Source of the DNA: Sceloporus undulatus
Lineage: Eukaryota; Chordata; Lepidosauria; Squamata; Phrynosomatidae
Reading direction: 5' to 3'
Assembly: GCF_019175285.1 (NCBI RefSeq)
Contig: NC_056530.1
Span: 11,373,645 to 11,437,644 of the forward strand
Length of the DNA stretch: 64,000 bases
A program made the translations under genes and the position numbers. Within the stretch, counting starts at the first letter, position 1; every line of letters begins with the position of its first letter. Shown piece after piece: positions 11,481 to 20,746 of this stretch. Under the pieces are notes generated by a model. That model was not told the origin of the DNA. It saw only the letters and a program-made list of their open reading frames with translations, and ran no database searches.

Positions 11481-11514
11481 CTGATGTGAGCAGTCTGGAC
11501 CATATCTGGCATGC

Positions 11515-11820
11515 ACCGCACCAGAAAACCTTATCTGGTTTTCCAAAATCCAAAGTATTCCAAAATCCAAAATTATCCACATGGATAGCTGAGACAGTGA
11601 CACCTTTTCCTATCTAATGATTCCATGTGCGCAAACTTTGTTTCACGAACAAAATCATTTTAAAAATAATGTGTATAACATGGCTTTCAGCCTATGCATG
11701 TTTAGACTTGGGCTCCGTCTTCAAGATATTTCATTTTGTATTAGGCAAATATTCAAAAATCTGAAAAACTCTGAAATCCAAAACAGTTCTGATGCTGAGC
11801 ATTTTGGATAAGGGCGACTC
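11515..11820. mobile_element. Tigger/pogo-like DNA element (second type)
   Basis: TCCAAAATCCAAAATTATCC, TTAGACTTGGGCTCCGTCTT and AGCATTTTGGATAAGGGCGA match, from memory, the order of blocks in mammalian Tigger-type non-autonomous elements whose ends read 'ccttatccaaaatgct'. Moderately diverged; no coding capacity. Confidence 0.6.
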
Positions 11821-11918
11821 AAAGTGAATAACTGTTTGCCTAACAGATATTTCCATATACATGTGTCTGTAATATACATTTTGTGTACTTTCCCCAATAT
11901 ATTGTGCTCATGTGAAGT

Positions 11919-12142
11919 TGAAGGCTTTCATGGTCGGCATCCATAGTTTTTTGTGGGGTTTTCGGGCTATGTGGCCATGTTCTAGAAGAGTTTATTCCTG
12001 ACGTTTCGCCAGTATCTGTGGCTGGCATCGTCAGAGAAGGCATCTTCTCTGGAGATGCCAGCCACAGATGCTGGGGAAGCATAAGGAATAAGCTATTCTG
12101 GAACATGACCACATAGCCTGAAAACCCCACAAAAAACTATAC
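11919..12142. repeat. Palindromic repeat family A with hammerhead-like core
   Basis: Two inverted arms meet near 12,040. On the minus strand, positions 12,034-11,997 hold CTGACGA, a GCCAG/CTGGC hairpin with a nine-base loop, then GAAACGTC and AGG. A 4-bp stem I is possible (TTCT with AGGA). One unpaired U lies between CTGACGA and the hairpin, so the fold is not canonical. The plus-strand arm is degraded at the equivalent sites. Probably a Penelope-like retroelement terminus (inference). Confidence 0.65.
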
Positions 12143-12633
12143 TGTGCTCATTTTTTTCCAATATGCACACATTCCCTGAGGGCCTTCAAGAGCTACACTT
12201 GGGTCTCCAAAGAGGCACTCAGCCTATGGACTGAATTTGTCCTCCTGTGGCCTAATGGTGCCAGGCCTTTCCATGTGACCAGATCAGATCATGTGTGCGC
12301 TAAAATTCAGCCTAGGCTGCTAAACAGGAGACATGAAAGATTTGTTGTGAGTTTGACTCTTCCTGACATAAACTTGGCTTACCGGGTCATACAGAAAAAT
12401 AATGAAAGACAGCAGCATTTCTCTTCCCCCGCTTCCACCCTTCGGTGCATATATTTCTTCTTCCTTCCTGCCAGAGATGAAAGATGGGTGCCAAAGATGG
12501 GGGCTATCACTTCCCAAGCTGTGTCACCAGCTCTTGAGTTAATCTTGCTTTTCAAACCTGATAGGAGTTATCACCGCCAAAAAACCCAACAACAACCCCA
12601 CAACAACATCCAACAGAATTTTTTTTTTTTTTT
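12143..12633. other. Non-coding DNA downstream of C1orf94
   Basis: No exon or clear transposon. It ends at a 15-T run (12,619-12,633), which is an A-tract on the minus strand just past the C1orf94 polyadenylation signal. Confidence 0.4.
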
Positions 12634-12955
12634 GTATCACCTATCTTTATTATGACAACATTCAATTTTAAGCAGAACAGGTATTCAGCATAAATAAAAA
12701 ATATTTTTATCTATCTCACACACACATTTTAAAAAATAATAATGTTTTTTTAAAAGTATTCTACTGCCCCATCAATTCCCAATACATAAAATTTTGGATA
12801 AACTGCTAACTCGCTCTTCTTTTAAACTCAAAATTACATCTTGGAATGCAAACCAGGTTTCCCTAACTTCGGAGCAAAAGATTCGCAACAGTATTCCATA
12901 CTCTTCTCGGTAATGTTCACATCTCCAAGCAAACTCCAAAAGACGCCAGGAAATC
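12634..12955 (-). other. C1orf94: C1orf94 3' untranslated region
   Basis: About 320 bp follow the stop codon of exon 6 before the poly(A) signal. Most of the interval is AT-rich, with a short CA/TG run at about 12,718-12,728. The cleavage site is inferred from the signal position, and the genomic A-tract starts 12 nt past the signal. Confidence 0.65.
12646..12651 (-). promoter_or_regulatory. C1orf94: Polyadenylation signal AATAAA
   Basis: Canonical hexamer on the minus strand, about 305 nt after the C1orf94 stop codon. It is followed 12 nt later by a 15-nt A-tract, which may have been partly created by the genomic sequence itself. Confidence 0.7.
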
Positions 12956-13031
12956 TTAAAAACTGTTGCCACCTCCGTTGGAAGAGAAATACGGGTTGGT
13001 CCTAACAGGTCCTGCAGTGCTTGATGTGAAG
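12956..13031 (-). CDS. C1orf94: C1orf94 exon 6 (C-terminus)
   Basis: The acceptor is CTTTTCAG at 13,039-13,032, with a pyrimidine-rich tract and a branch-like CTTACTCAAT upstream. The first base completes the split glycine codon (GG|C) left by exon 5. Translation gives 24 further residues and then TAA at 12,958-12,956. The sequence GFTSSTAG then NPYFSSNGGGNSF aligns with the human C-terminus as I remember it (GFGSTSGG, SPYFSSSGNGINF). The phase match, the similarity and the poly(A) signal downstream together make this the terminal coding exon. A different frame is open for 105 codons across the exon and UTR and is treated as a shadow. Confidence 0.85.
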
Positions 13032-13109
13032 CTGAAAAGAAAACCAATAGATTGAGTAAGCAGGAAAAAAATTGGGCACATATCTGCACTATGAGGTTAC
13101 ATACAGTGT

Positions 13110-13378
13110 ATCGGTTTCATAGAATCATAGAATCATAGAGTTGGAAGAGACCACAAGGGCCATCCAGTCCAACCCCCTGCCATGCAGGAACTCTCAATCA
13201 AAGCATCCCCGACAGATGGCCATCCAGCCTCTGCTTAAAGACCTCCAAGGAAGGAGACGCCACTACACTCCAAGAAAGGAGTTTGTTCCACTGTCAGACA
13301 GCCCTTACTGTCAGGAAGTTCCTCCTAATGTTGAGGTGGAATCTCTTTTCCTGCAGCTTGCATCCATTGTTCTGTGGT
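13110..13378 (-). mobile_element. CR1 LINE 3' end
   Basis: Tandem ATCATAGA units, GAGTTGGAAGAGACCACAAG and the ORF end through GAATCTCTTTTCCTGCAGCT. Inserted in C1orf94 intron 5, in the gene's orientation. Confidence 0.9.
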
Positions 13379-13380
13379 CA

Positions 13381-13556
13381 TACCACTATAGTTGCCATTT
13401 GTGCATCGCTAGGCTAGGTCACCTTGAGCCAATTTCTCAGCCTTGCCTACCCCACAGGGTTGTTGTGAGAAAAAAGTAAGGAGAACAGCCATGTATACTG
13501 CCTTGAATTCATTGCAGTTGAGGTGGGATATACATCTAACAAATAATAAATAAATC
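13381..13556 (+). mobile_element. LINE 3'-end fragment (CR1/L3 or L2 type)
   Basis: CCCACAGGGTTGTTGTGAGA and GAGGTGGGATATACATCTAA followed by AATAAATAAAT are typical of the 3' end of an L2/L3-like LINE. Class assignment is by motif only. Confidence 0.6.
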
Positions 13557-13669
13557 CATGGCAACTAAAACAGCCCCCCATGCCCTGTTTTTTATTATAT
13601 TTTATTTTCATGATAGCACTAGACAGAATCTCCTTTCTTCTTAAATGCACTGCCAGTTGGATCACTTTG

Positions 13670-13702
13670 CACTTGATCTTAGCCAAAGGGCCAAGAAGCG
13701 AT
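13670..13702 (-). pseudogene. U2 snRNA 5'-end retropseudogene fragment
   Basis: The minus strand begins ATCGCTTCTTGGCCCTTTGG and continues CTAAGATCAAGTG, i.e. nucleotides 1-33 of U2 snRNA with about two changes. It is flanked by perfect 13-bp direct repeats TTGGATCACTTTG at 13,657-13,669 and 13,706-13,718. There is no A-tail. It is not a functional U2 gene; a 5' fragment of this kind fits the self-primed class of snRNA pseudogenes. Confidence 0.92.
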
Positions 13703-13718
13703 CAATTGGATCACTTTG

Positions 13719-14089
13719 AATAGCCGATAGCTTTTCTTGAAATGGAAATTTCTTCATCATAAAAAACTGCGGCGATGAGATTTTATACTTGCAAAACCAA
13801 AGTAAGAGTCCAAATGTTATTGAGGCCAACATTCATATTTTTTTCTGTATTGCTTAATTATATATCAGCATTGTTTTACTTACATTATATACACTTCTTA
13901 ATGCACTTTAATCTATCTTAATCTATGTCTGTGGATTTCATGAATTTTCATCTGCTCTTTGTGGAGCATAATAAACTTAATGTGACTTGATTAATACATA
14001 TAAACAAATAGATCATTTCTCCATTTTGAATCACTTTGCTTTTCTCCTCCAAACATTTTTTTAGAAGGAAAGATGTCCCCCATTCACCA
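13719..14089. other. C1orf94 intron 5, AT-rich non-coding
   Basis: Nothing recognised apart from low-complexity AT-rich sequence. Confidence 0.4.
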
Positions 14090-14335
14090 CTGTGTGTCTA
14101 TGTACCTTCAAGTCACCTGTTGACTTGTGGTGACCCATACTTTTCCTATGGTTTTCTTAGGGAAGGAATACTCAGAGATGGTTTTGCCAATTCCTTCCTC
14201 TGAAATAGAGCCTACAGCACATGTCATTCCTTTGTGGTTCCCCATCTAAGTACTAACTAGACCTGACCCTCCTTAGTTTCCAAGATCAGAGGGGATCTGG
14301 TGCCTTTGGGGTTGTCAGCCTTCTACCCGTTTCAA
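14090..14335 (-). repeat. 5S-rRNA-derived SINE
   Basis: In reverse complement, GATCTTGGAAACTAAGGAGG, GTCAGGTCTAGTTAGTACTT and AGATGGGGAACCACA correspond to the 3' half of 5S rRNA (GGAAGCTAAGCAGGGTC, GGTTAGTACTTGGATGGGAGACC). A SINE-type tail ending in TACATAGACACACAG follows. This is a SINE, not a 5S gene. Confidence 0.8.
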
Positions 14336-14663
14336 AAACTTTGTTTCTGTTCTTGTTTCATTCTGGGTAAAATTGTAACCCTGAAATGATGCCATCCTTG
14401 TACCCAAATTCATGCCGAGGTTAATCTGAAACTCCTCCTCTGTATGATGAAAAGAGAAACCATACACAAATATTGTTAATTTCTACTAGAGCTGCTGAAT
14501 TAATGGATTTACCTACATGTTGGCCTCCGATTCAAAAACTGATTCAGTGAGTTACTTAGATTGGCAGTAAGTAATAGAATTCCAGCTCACATGCTTTCAT
14601 TAGCATTGGTTTCCATATCAAGACTAACTTGTACCTCTACCATGATTAAGTGCACTTACTTAC
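14336..14663. other. C1orf94 intron 5, proximal part
   Basis: No element or exon recognised; the exon 5 donor GGGTAAGTAAG lies at its right edge (minus strand). Confidence 0.4.
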
Positions 14664-14848
14664 CCATAGGAAGGGGAAAATGGATACTGTGGCCCATCCC
14701 CTGCCATTGCTGGATTATCACGCACACTGCTGGATGGCTTGGCTGGGTTCCTCTGCTGATATGAGTAGCCAGGCTGGACCAGTGGGATGTAGCTGAGCAC
14801 AGGGGTATAAGGGGAGCGGAAGATTTGCTGAGGATTGTATGGAGCCAA
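14664..14848 (-). CDS. C1orf94: C1orf94 exon 5
   Basis: Acceptor CCCATAG precedes TTG GCT CCA TAC; the donor is TATGG|GTAAGT. It encodes residues 398-458 plus two bases of a glycine codon. The block PYNPQQIFRSPYTPVLSYIP then LVQPGYSYQQR and MAGDGPQY is nearly colinear with human C1orf94 from memory (PYNPQQ...IFRSSYTPLLSYIP, FVQPNYPYPQR, MAGDGPQY). The lizard lacks about four residues between PYNPQQ and IFRS. The segment is rich in Pro, Tyr and Gln, suggesting a disordered region. If the intron were retained, translation would stop immediately after the donor (TAT GGG TAA), so a short read-through isoform is possible. Confidence 0.92.
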
Positions 14849-15046
14849 CTATGGGACAAGGAGGAAAAGACAAGTGGTGGCATGTGAATTTGGACCAGGT
14901 GGAATTTTCTGAAGAACTTCAAAATGGCTTGTTCCTTAAGAACTCAAGGAGATTATTTTCAGGATCAGACCACAGGTCTTCTCTGGTGAAGCCTCCTGTT
15001 TTCCAACCATGGGTGAGCAGATGTCTTTGGCAAGCTCATAAGGAAT

Positions 15047-15242
15047 CATAGAATTGTAGAGTTGGAAGAGACCACAATGAAAGCATCCCTGACAGATGGC
15101 CATCCAGCCTCTGTTTGAAGACCTCTAAGGAAGGAGACTCCACTACACTCCGAGGGAGTTTGTTACACTGTCGGACAGCCCTTACTGTCAGAAGGTCCCT
15201 CTTAATGTTGAGCTGGAATCTCTGTTCCTGGAACTTGTATCC
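15047..15242 (-). mobile_element. CR1 LINE 3' end
   Basis: GAATTGTAGAGTTGGAAGAG and GCATCCCTGACAGATGGCCA in the reverse orientation of CR1. It is truncated next to a CR1 copy of opposite orientation, making an inverted pair in C1orf94 intron 4. Confidence 0.88.
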
Positions 15243-15249
15243 AGGAGAG

Positions 15250-15945
15250 AATGAATTAATTTCAACAGGGAGAAATAGCAGGGAGAGATGTTTTTCTGCA
15301 CTTAAATGAAATGCATAGATATGGGATGGGGGACAGCTGGCTTAACAAGGCTATATGTGAAAGGGATCTAGTAGGCCACAAGTTGAACATGAGTCAGCAT
15401 TGTGATGAGCTAAAAAAGCCAATGAGATTCTAGGCTTCATCAATAGAAGTATAGTGTCTACATTGAGGGAAGTAATAGTACCGCTCTATTTTACTTTGGC
15501 CAGACCTCACCTGGAATAATACTGTGTCCAGTTCTGGACACCACAATTGAAAAAGGATGTTGAGAAACGAATGTGTCCAGAGGAGGGCCACTAAAATGGT
15601 GAAGGGTCTGGAAACCATGCCTTATGAGGAGAGACTTAGGGAATTGCTGGGGATGTTCAGCCTAGAGAAGAGAAGGTTAAGAGGTGATATGATAGCCCTG
15701 TTTAAATACTTGAAGGGATGTGATGTTGCTCCAGAGAATTGCACCCAGAGCAATGGGTTCAAGCTCCAGGAAAAGAGATTCCACCTCAACATTAGGGAGA
15801 ACTTCCAGAGAGTAAGAACTGTTCAGTGGTGGAATATGCTGCCTCTAATGGTGGTGGAGTCTCCTTTTTGGGATGTTTTTAAACAGAGGCTGGATGACCA
15901 TTTGACACAAGAGGTGCTTTAATCATGTCTTCCTGTATTTATTTT
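15250..15945 (+). mobile_element. CR1 LINE, C-terminal ORF2 part
   Basis: Reads colinearly through the end of the CR1 reverse transcriptase ORF: CACCTGGAATA, GTGTCCAGTTCTGGACACCA, ATGCCTTATGAGGAGAGACT, GAAAAGAGATTCCACCTCAA. The 121-codon open frame at 15,557-15,922 is a remnant of that ORF. The normal 3' terminus is missing. Confidence 0.88.
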
Positions 15946-17099
15946 TATATTAAATAAAATCTAAGGTGTGTGTGTGTGCGTGCAAGGAGGTTTTCCCCCT
16001 CAAAAAAAATGTCCCTAAATATTCTCTCCCAATTTCTCACGGAGACTGGCCATTTTCTTGACAGTCGAGCAAAATCCTCGTGTCAAGTCAAAACAACTTG
16101 TCAAGGCAATCCAAGACACTCTTTTCTCAGATGAGTTGAGAAAAAGCTGTGTGTAGTTGTGTGATATCGAAGGCAGTCTATCCACCACAATGAATAACTA
16201 TGCACATATACACTTTACAAATTTGTCTAAGGCCATCAACTGGACAAAATTAAATGGTTTACAAAATATAACCCTCAACCCATTTCCACCGCCATTCTTT
16301 GGAATGGTCTTTTATAAAAAGCTTCCCCCCCCCCACTATCCTTTTTTCTCTCCCCTTTCAATTCCCTCCTTTCTTCCTTTCCGAAAAACGGCACTCCAAG
16401 AAGCATTAAAGCTCTTTAGGCCCCGTTTCTATGAAAGGGCTCAGTTCTTGAGGCGATGAATGGAAAGGACTCAAAAGTGTGTCAAGGAGCCGATCTTCTC
16501 CATTCACCTTCCTCCAGTTGAGAAAGGACTTCCAAACCACAGCTTATGATTTCTGGATAGGCTTGAACTTTACAAGCTCTCACCTGTTAAATGCCTGCAA
16601 GAAAAGTGGGGCAAGCAAAGAAGATAATATTTCATCAGGTGGAGGGAAAAAAGCAGGTTTTAAGGAATTCCCTTGATCTATTCTATTTTTTTGTGAGGGG
16701 GACCACTCTGAGTCTATTGACTTCTTGAGGCTGGGGAGGTTATTGTTATTGAACAGAACAGTTTCCCCAGCAGCTTCCATGCCAGGTACATGTACGCAAC
16801 TGCCCTGTTGAGACATCCAAGGAGCGATGCAGTGTGCTGAACTTTATCCCCAAATAAGTCCAGCACCTTTCAAGTTTGGAGTAAAGCCCATCATGTGTTT
16901 CTAGCACCACTGATGTAGACGTCTCCAACCAATATTGGCAGCAAGAAGACTACTGCATGGTGCCAACAGATAACCACTGGAGCAATGAGTGGCACACCCA
17001 TGGCATGCCTCAAAGGAAGTATGATGGGCCCCAAAGCCTCAGCACAAGCCTACACTGCACTGTCCTCTTCTGTGGATGCTTGTAAATAGTCAATACAGG
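15946..17099. other. C1orf94 intron 4, non-coding
   Basis: Short (TG)n at about 15,966-15,981; otherwise no recognised element or exon. Confidence 0.35.
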
Positions 17100-17170
17100 A
17101 TTATCCTATCCTATCCTGAGAATCTTTTGGGCTGAAGAGCGGGGTAGAAATACCGTTAATAAATAAAACA
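17100..17170 (+). mobile_element. LINE 3'-tail remnant
   Basis: GGGCTGAAGAGCGGGGTAGA followed by AATACCGTTAATAAATAAA resembles the 3' end of L2/L3-like LINEs. Confidence 0.45.
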
Positions 17171-17227
17171 TATCCTATCTCATCAGCTCTATATAATATC
17201 TGTTCTGAACTGACATAGAATTTGGAA

Positions 17228-17456
17228 ATATGGTGGGCCCTTGGCATCTACTGGAGTTTGGTTCCAGGGCCCTCAATGGATACCAAAATCCAGCACACTC
17301 AAGTCCTATTATATATAATGGCAGAGTAAAATGGTGCCCCTAATATGAAATGGCAAAATTAAAGTTTGCTCTTGGTGGGAAGATTGAATATTTTCAGGCC
17401 ATGGATGACTGAAACCGTGGATGTAGTATCCATGGAGATGTAGGGCTGATGATATA
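17228..17456 (+). mobile_element. Tigger/pogo-like DNA element
   Basis: GGTGGGCCCTTGGCATCTAC, GGAGTTTGGTTCCAGGGCCC and ATGGATACCAAAATCCAG are the Tigger/MER2-type left end. The right end (CATGGATGACTGAAACCGTG, AGTATCCATGGAGA) is decayed. Confidence 0.7.
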
Positions 17457-17459
17457 AAA

Positions 17460-18798
17460 TCCCAGGAGAAATGTGGATGACGTAGAGTTTGGGAGACTCA
17501 CTGCTCATCGGCTGGTGCCACCAGGCCTCTCTCTTTTTCCCCTCCTAGAAAAATCTGGCTGAAGCTCAAGGATGGCAAAATATTTCACAGCGTGCTCCTT
17601 TGTCCTATTGTGGCCAATATTCTGCATATCAAGTATAACTCATCCCCCCTTTTTTAGCTTTAAAACAAATCCCATCTCTTCCCCAGCTGGCCATGCATTA
17701 TCGCCTCATCTCATTAATTTGTTTTATTTCCCTCCGTACTCCCAATATTTCAGAAGCCTCCATTCTCAGGTTTACGGTAGGGCCAAACTTATCTTTGGCA
17801 TTGACAGGTGCTGGATTCAGGCCACGCTGCCTCTTTCTTGGGGATAACAAACACAACGCCTGCGCTCGTCCTATGCTTTTTACTGTCACAGTTCATCTTA
17901 TTGTGGCCCATCCACTGTATTCCCCATTCCTCCCAAAGCGGCTTAAAATAGACTCTCCTGTTCAACTGCAAGAGGCAGACTCGGTTGGTTTTCTTCCAAA
18001 AGCTCATCTGTCTCTAAAGCAGGAATATGAAGCTCCTAGAACAGGGGTGTCTTAAAGCATCAGGGGTTCAGAGAACAAGGAACATTACCCATTCCCTAAG
18101 AATTGGGAGGACTGCCCTACTCTGCAGAATCCCATAAGAAAAACCTGAAATGTTTTCCCCAACCCACCCCTCTGAGATATTTCATAATGATATTTCAACC
18201 CAATATGGGACATATGGGTAAGCCTTGGTTCCAAGACGTGACTGAGATGTCAGCCTGAGCTGTCACATCTCTGCTGGAGGAATCCTTCCCAAGGAAAGCA
18301 ATTATGAATTATAGCAAGCCTTTGACGGCCATTGAGTTTTTGAAACCGTTACATTCCGTTCTGTGCAAAGTTTGCAAATAGTTGTTCCTGACAACTATGA
18401 ACAAATCTGCGGAGACGTATTATGTTCTGCGTGTTGCCTGTGTCCATCCAGAGCATTTCCTGTGCGGCAACATGCTGGCTCCTGTGCAGAACATGCTGCT
18501 TTATGTGCAAAACAACCATGCGCGAATTTTGTGCAGAGTAAGTTCCCAATTGCAACATTTTCTGAGCAGGAAACCACTTGTTTTCTACGAAAAGCAATAA
18601 CAGGTGAATTTTACACAAAATAAGTCTTGAACTATGAAGATTCCCATCAGTCCGGGATTCTTCTCTTCAAGGTTTCTCAAGACTCAAAAATGGGGGGGGG
18701 GGGCTTTTTATGACAATTTTGTGGATATTGTTTTAATATTCTTTCTGTCCTAGCGCTTGTGGGATGGGATTTTGTAACATCACTGTAATTGTATATAC
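17460..18798. other. C1orf94 intron 4, mostly unclassified
   Basis: Between 18,360 and 18,600 the sequence stays open in several frames on both strands and repeats motifs such as GTGCAGAACATGCTG and GTGCAAAACAACCATGCG. It looks like a repetitive element rather than an exon. Nothing else recognised. Confidence 0.35.
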
Positions 18799-18996
18799 CA
18801 GTGATGGTGAACCTTTTAGAGGCCGAGTGCCCAAACTGCAACCCAAAACCCACTTATTTATTGCAAAGTGCCATGTCCCTCTGGCTTTCTAGTAACAAAC
18901 TCTGGCAAACTCTGTGCTGGGGCAATGGCACATGTGCCCACAGAAAGGGCTCTGAGTGCCACCTCTGGCACGCGTGCCATAAGTTCACCATCACCT
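18799..18996. mobile_element. SPIN-like hAT element, internally deleted
   Basis: Left end CAGTGATGGTGAACCTTTTA followed by GAGTGCCCAAACTGCAACCC; right end GCTCTGAGTGCCACCTCTGG, CACGCGTGCCATAAGTTCAC, CATCAC. From memory these match the termini of SPACE INVADER (SPIN) hAT elements, known for horizontal transfer among tetrapods. The middle is deleted. I do not see an obvious 8-bp duplication. Confidence 0.75.
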
Positions 18997-19812
18997 TTTT
19001 GCCCCCTGCTTATTTCAGTTAGGGTCAGCTACTTCAAGAATCACTTGTCTTTATATTTCAAGCTAATTTTATTATATTTTGGAGTTCATTTGTTTCACTT
19101 TTTCTTTTTACTTCTCTCCCCCCCCCCTTTTTTTTAATCTTTCATCTTGCCTTTTGTTTGGTACTGATTTGACAGTTTGTGGATTTGCATGAATTTGTTT
19201 TGCTAGCTTTATTATCCTCCCTCTTTTGCATTAGTTTAAGCATCTATCTTTTGATTCATTGTTTACAAATGTCATTTACTTTATTGACTTTCCCGGTCCT
19301 TTGTTTAATAAAGAGTTTTAGTTGTTGATTCTTTAATTCCCCTTCATTTTTTTTAGTACCTTGCTCTGTGTGTGTTTAGCTTATTAAAAATTTACCCCGA
19401 ATCCCATCCCTTCTCAATTAGCCCAATTAGTTTGCTAGGATCGTATGTTAGCCCTTTAGGAATTGTTACCAACTTGCATGGATTCACACTAGCCACAAAA
19501 ATTGCAGTGCAGACAAAGCCATATCCATTCTTAACCTATTAACAGGATTCCAACCATTAGCTAGAATACGTGAATCAGACAGAGCTCAGAAATTGGTCAC
19601 AAACTGATATATTGGTCACAAATCTGGGGATTTGATCACCTCACCATCTCAGTTTGACCAAGAGTCTCCAAATTCCAAATTCTACCCATATTTTCTTTCC
19701 ATCCTAATTTTGTAACAGGTTGCATCTTCTCCGTACCATGACTTTCTTTCCTAGAAATGAGCTGTAAACCTTGCAAAGGTATGTATGTCCAAGGTCAGTC
19801 TGACTCTTTATA
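18997..19812. other. C1orf94 intron 4, non-coding
   Basis: Pyrimidine-rich stretch 19,095-19,145, otherwise unclassified. Confidence 0.35.
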
Positions 19813-19849
<37 letters not shown>

Positions 19850-19850
19850 G
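19813..19850. repeat. (AAT)n microsatellite
   Basis: About twelve AAT units. Confidence 0.9.
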
Positions 19851-19875
19851 GGCAACAAGTCTTAGGACTACTTTG

Positions 19876-20018
19876 GCTGCGGCTGCATCCATACCACAGA
19901 AATAATCCAGTTTGACACCACTTTAACTGCCAAGGCTCAATGCTATGGCATTCTAGGAACTGTAGTTTGTTGTCTGATAGAGAAGCCTAAAGGCCTTGCA
20001 AAACTATAGTTCCCAGAT
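19876..20018. mobile_element. Palindromic MITE (family P), incomplete
   Basis: Left arm GAAATAATCCAGTTTGACAC and CACTTTAACTGCCAAGGCTC, then CAAAACTATAGTTCCCAG; the distal half of the right arm is missing. Confidence 0.7.
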
Positions 20019-20671
20019 TTGAAAAAGAACATGCATTTTTGGGGTGCAGGCAAGCGGAACTGTCCTGTTCATTCGCCCACATTGAAAGTCTGGCTTTGAA
20101 TCCGTATGTTTTCAGCATTAATGTTGAACCAGGGTTGCCACCTCCTTTTCTTTTTTTCTGAGCAGCTTCTCAGCTTTAACATGGAGATGGCAACTATCAT
20201 GCAGGTGCAACCCGCCCCCCACCCCCCTTTTGAATGGCTCAGTCTGCAAAAGCTGGATATAGAGCTATGCAAAGATGGAGGAGAATACCATTTCAGATTA
20301 TTTTGGGGAGAATTTACCACCACCACCACCCCAAAAAAAACCCTCAAATTTCTTCTCGTGCCGAATGAAAGAATTTCAGTGTATGAAAAAGAAAATGAAT
20401 AGATTGCTTGATTGCTATAGTTTACCAGTATTGTCTGGGAAGGGGAATCTGCTCTGAAGCATTGGGTATATTCATGAGTACGGATAGCACCTTGGATAAC
20501 AGTTTTAAAGGGCTAAAACCAGGAGTAAAGTCACCGTTCCACTGGCACTGGAGCCCATAACAACCATTGGAGAGAGGGACATGGTCAAAGGAATTGAAAG
20601 CAGTTGTCTCCACCCAGACTAACACATCTTCCACCAAATCATGCTGGAGAAAAATTCATGGTGTTTTGTAC
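20019..20671. other. C1orf94 intron 4, proximal part
   Basis: No recognised repeat. The donor of exon 4 (CAG|GTACAAA) borders it. Confidence 0.35.
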
Positions 20672-20746
20672 CTGGCGGGAATAGCATCCCAGCTGAGGAT
20701 GTAGCGTCTGCTGGTAAGGGATCCGTGCTCTTTGCTGATACAAACT
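20672..20746 (-). CDS. C1orf94: C1orf94 exon 4
   Basis: A 75-bp phase-0 exon (25 codons, residues 373-397) between a TTCTTTTTTTAAAAAACAG acceptor and a CAG|GTACAAA donor. The translation SLYQQRARIPYQQ followed by TLHPQLGCYSRQ matches human C1orf94 as remembered (GLYPQQAARMPYQQ, ALHPQLGCYSQQ) almost residue for residue. A symmetrical exon of this size could be skipped without a frameshift. High Gln/Pro/Tyr content continues the low-complexity C-terminal region. Confidence 0.9.

Noticed and set aside
12772-13089. 105-codon minus-strand open frame
   Set aside because: It runs through an intron acceptor, the C1orf94 terminal exon in the wrong phase, and its 3' UTR. The phase that continues exon 5 gives the conserved C-terminus and stops at 12,956.
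13670-13702. Possible U2 snRNA gene
   Set aside because: Only the first 33 nt are present, flanked by target duplications and lacking the Sm site and 3' stem-loops.
15557-15922. 121-codon plus-strand open frame
   Set aside because: It is the decayed C-terminal end of CR1 ORF2, not a host gene.
18349-18623. Overlapping open frames on both strands, Cys/His-rich translations
   Set aside because: Four frames open at once with internally repeated words suggests repetitive DNA rather than a zinc-finger exon.
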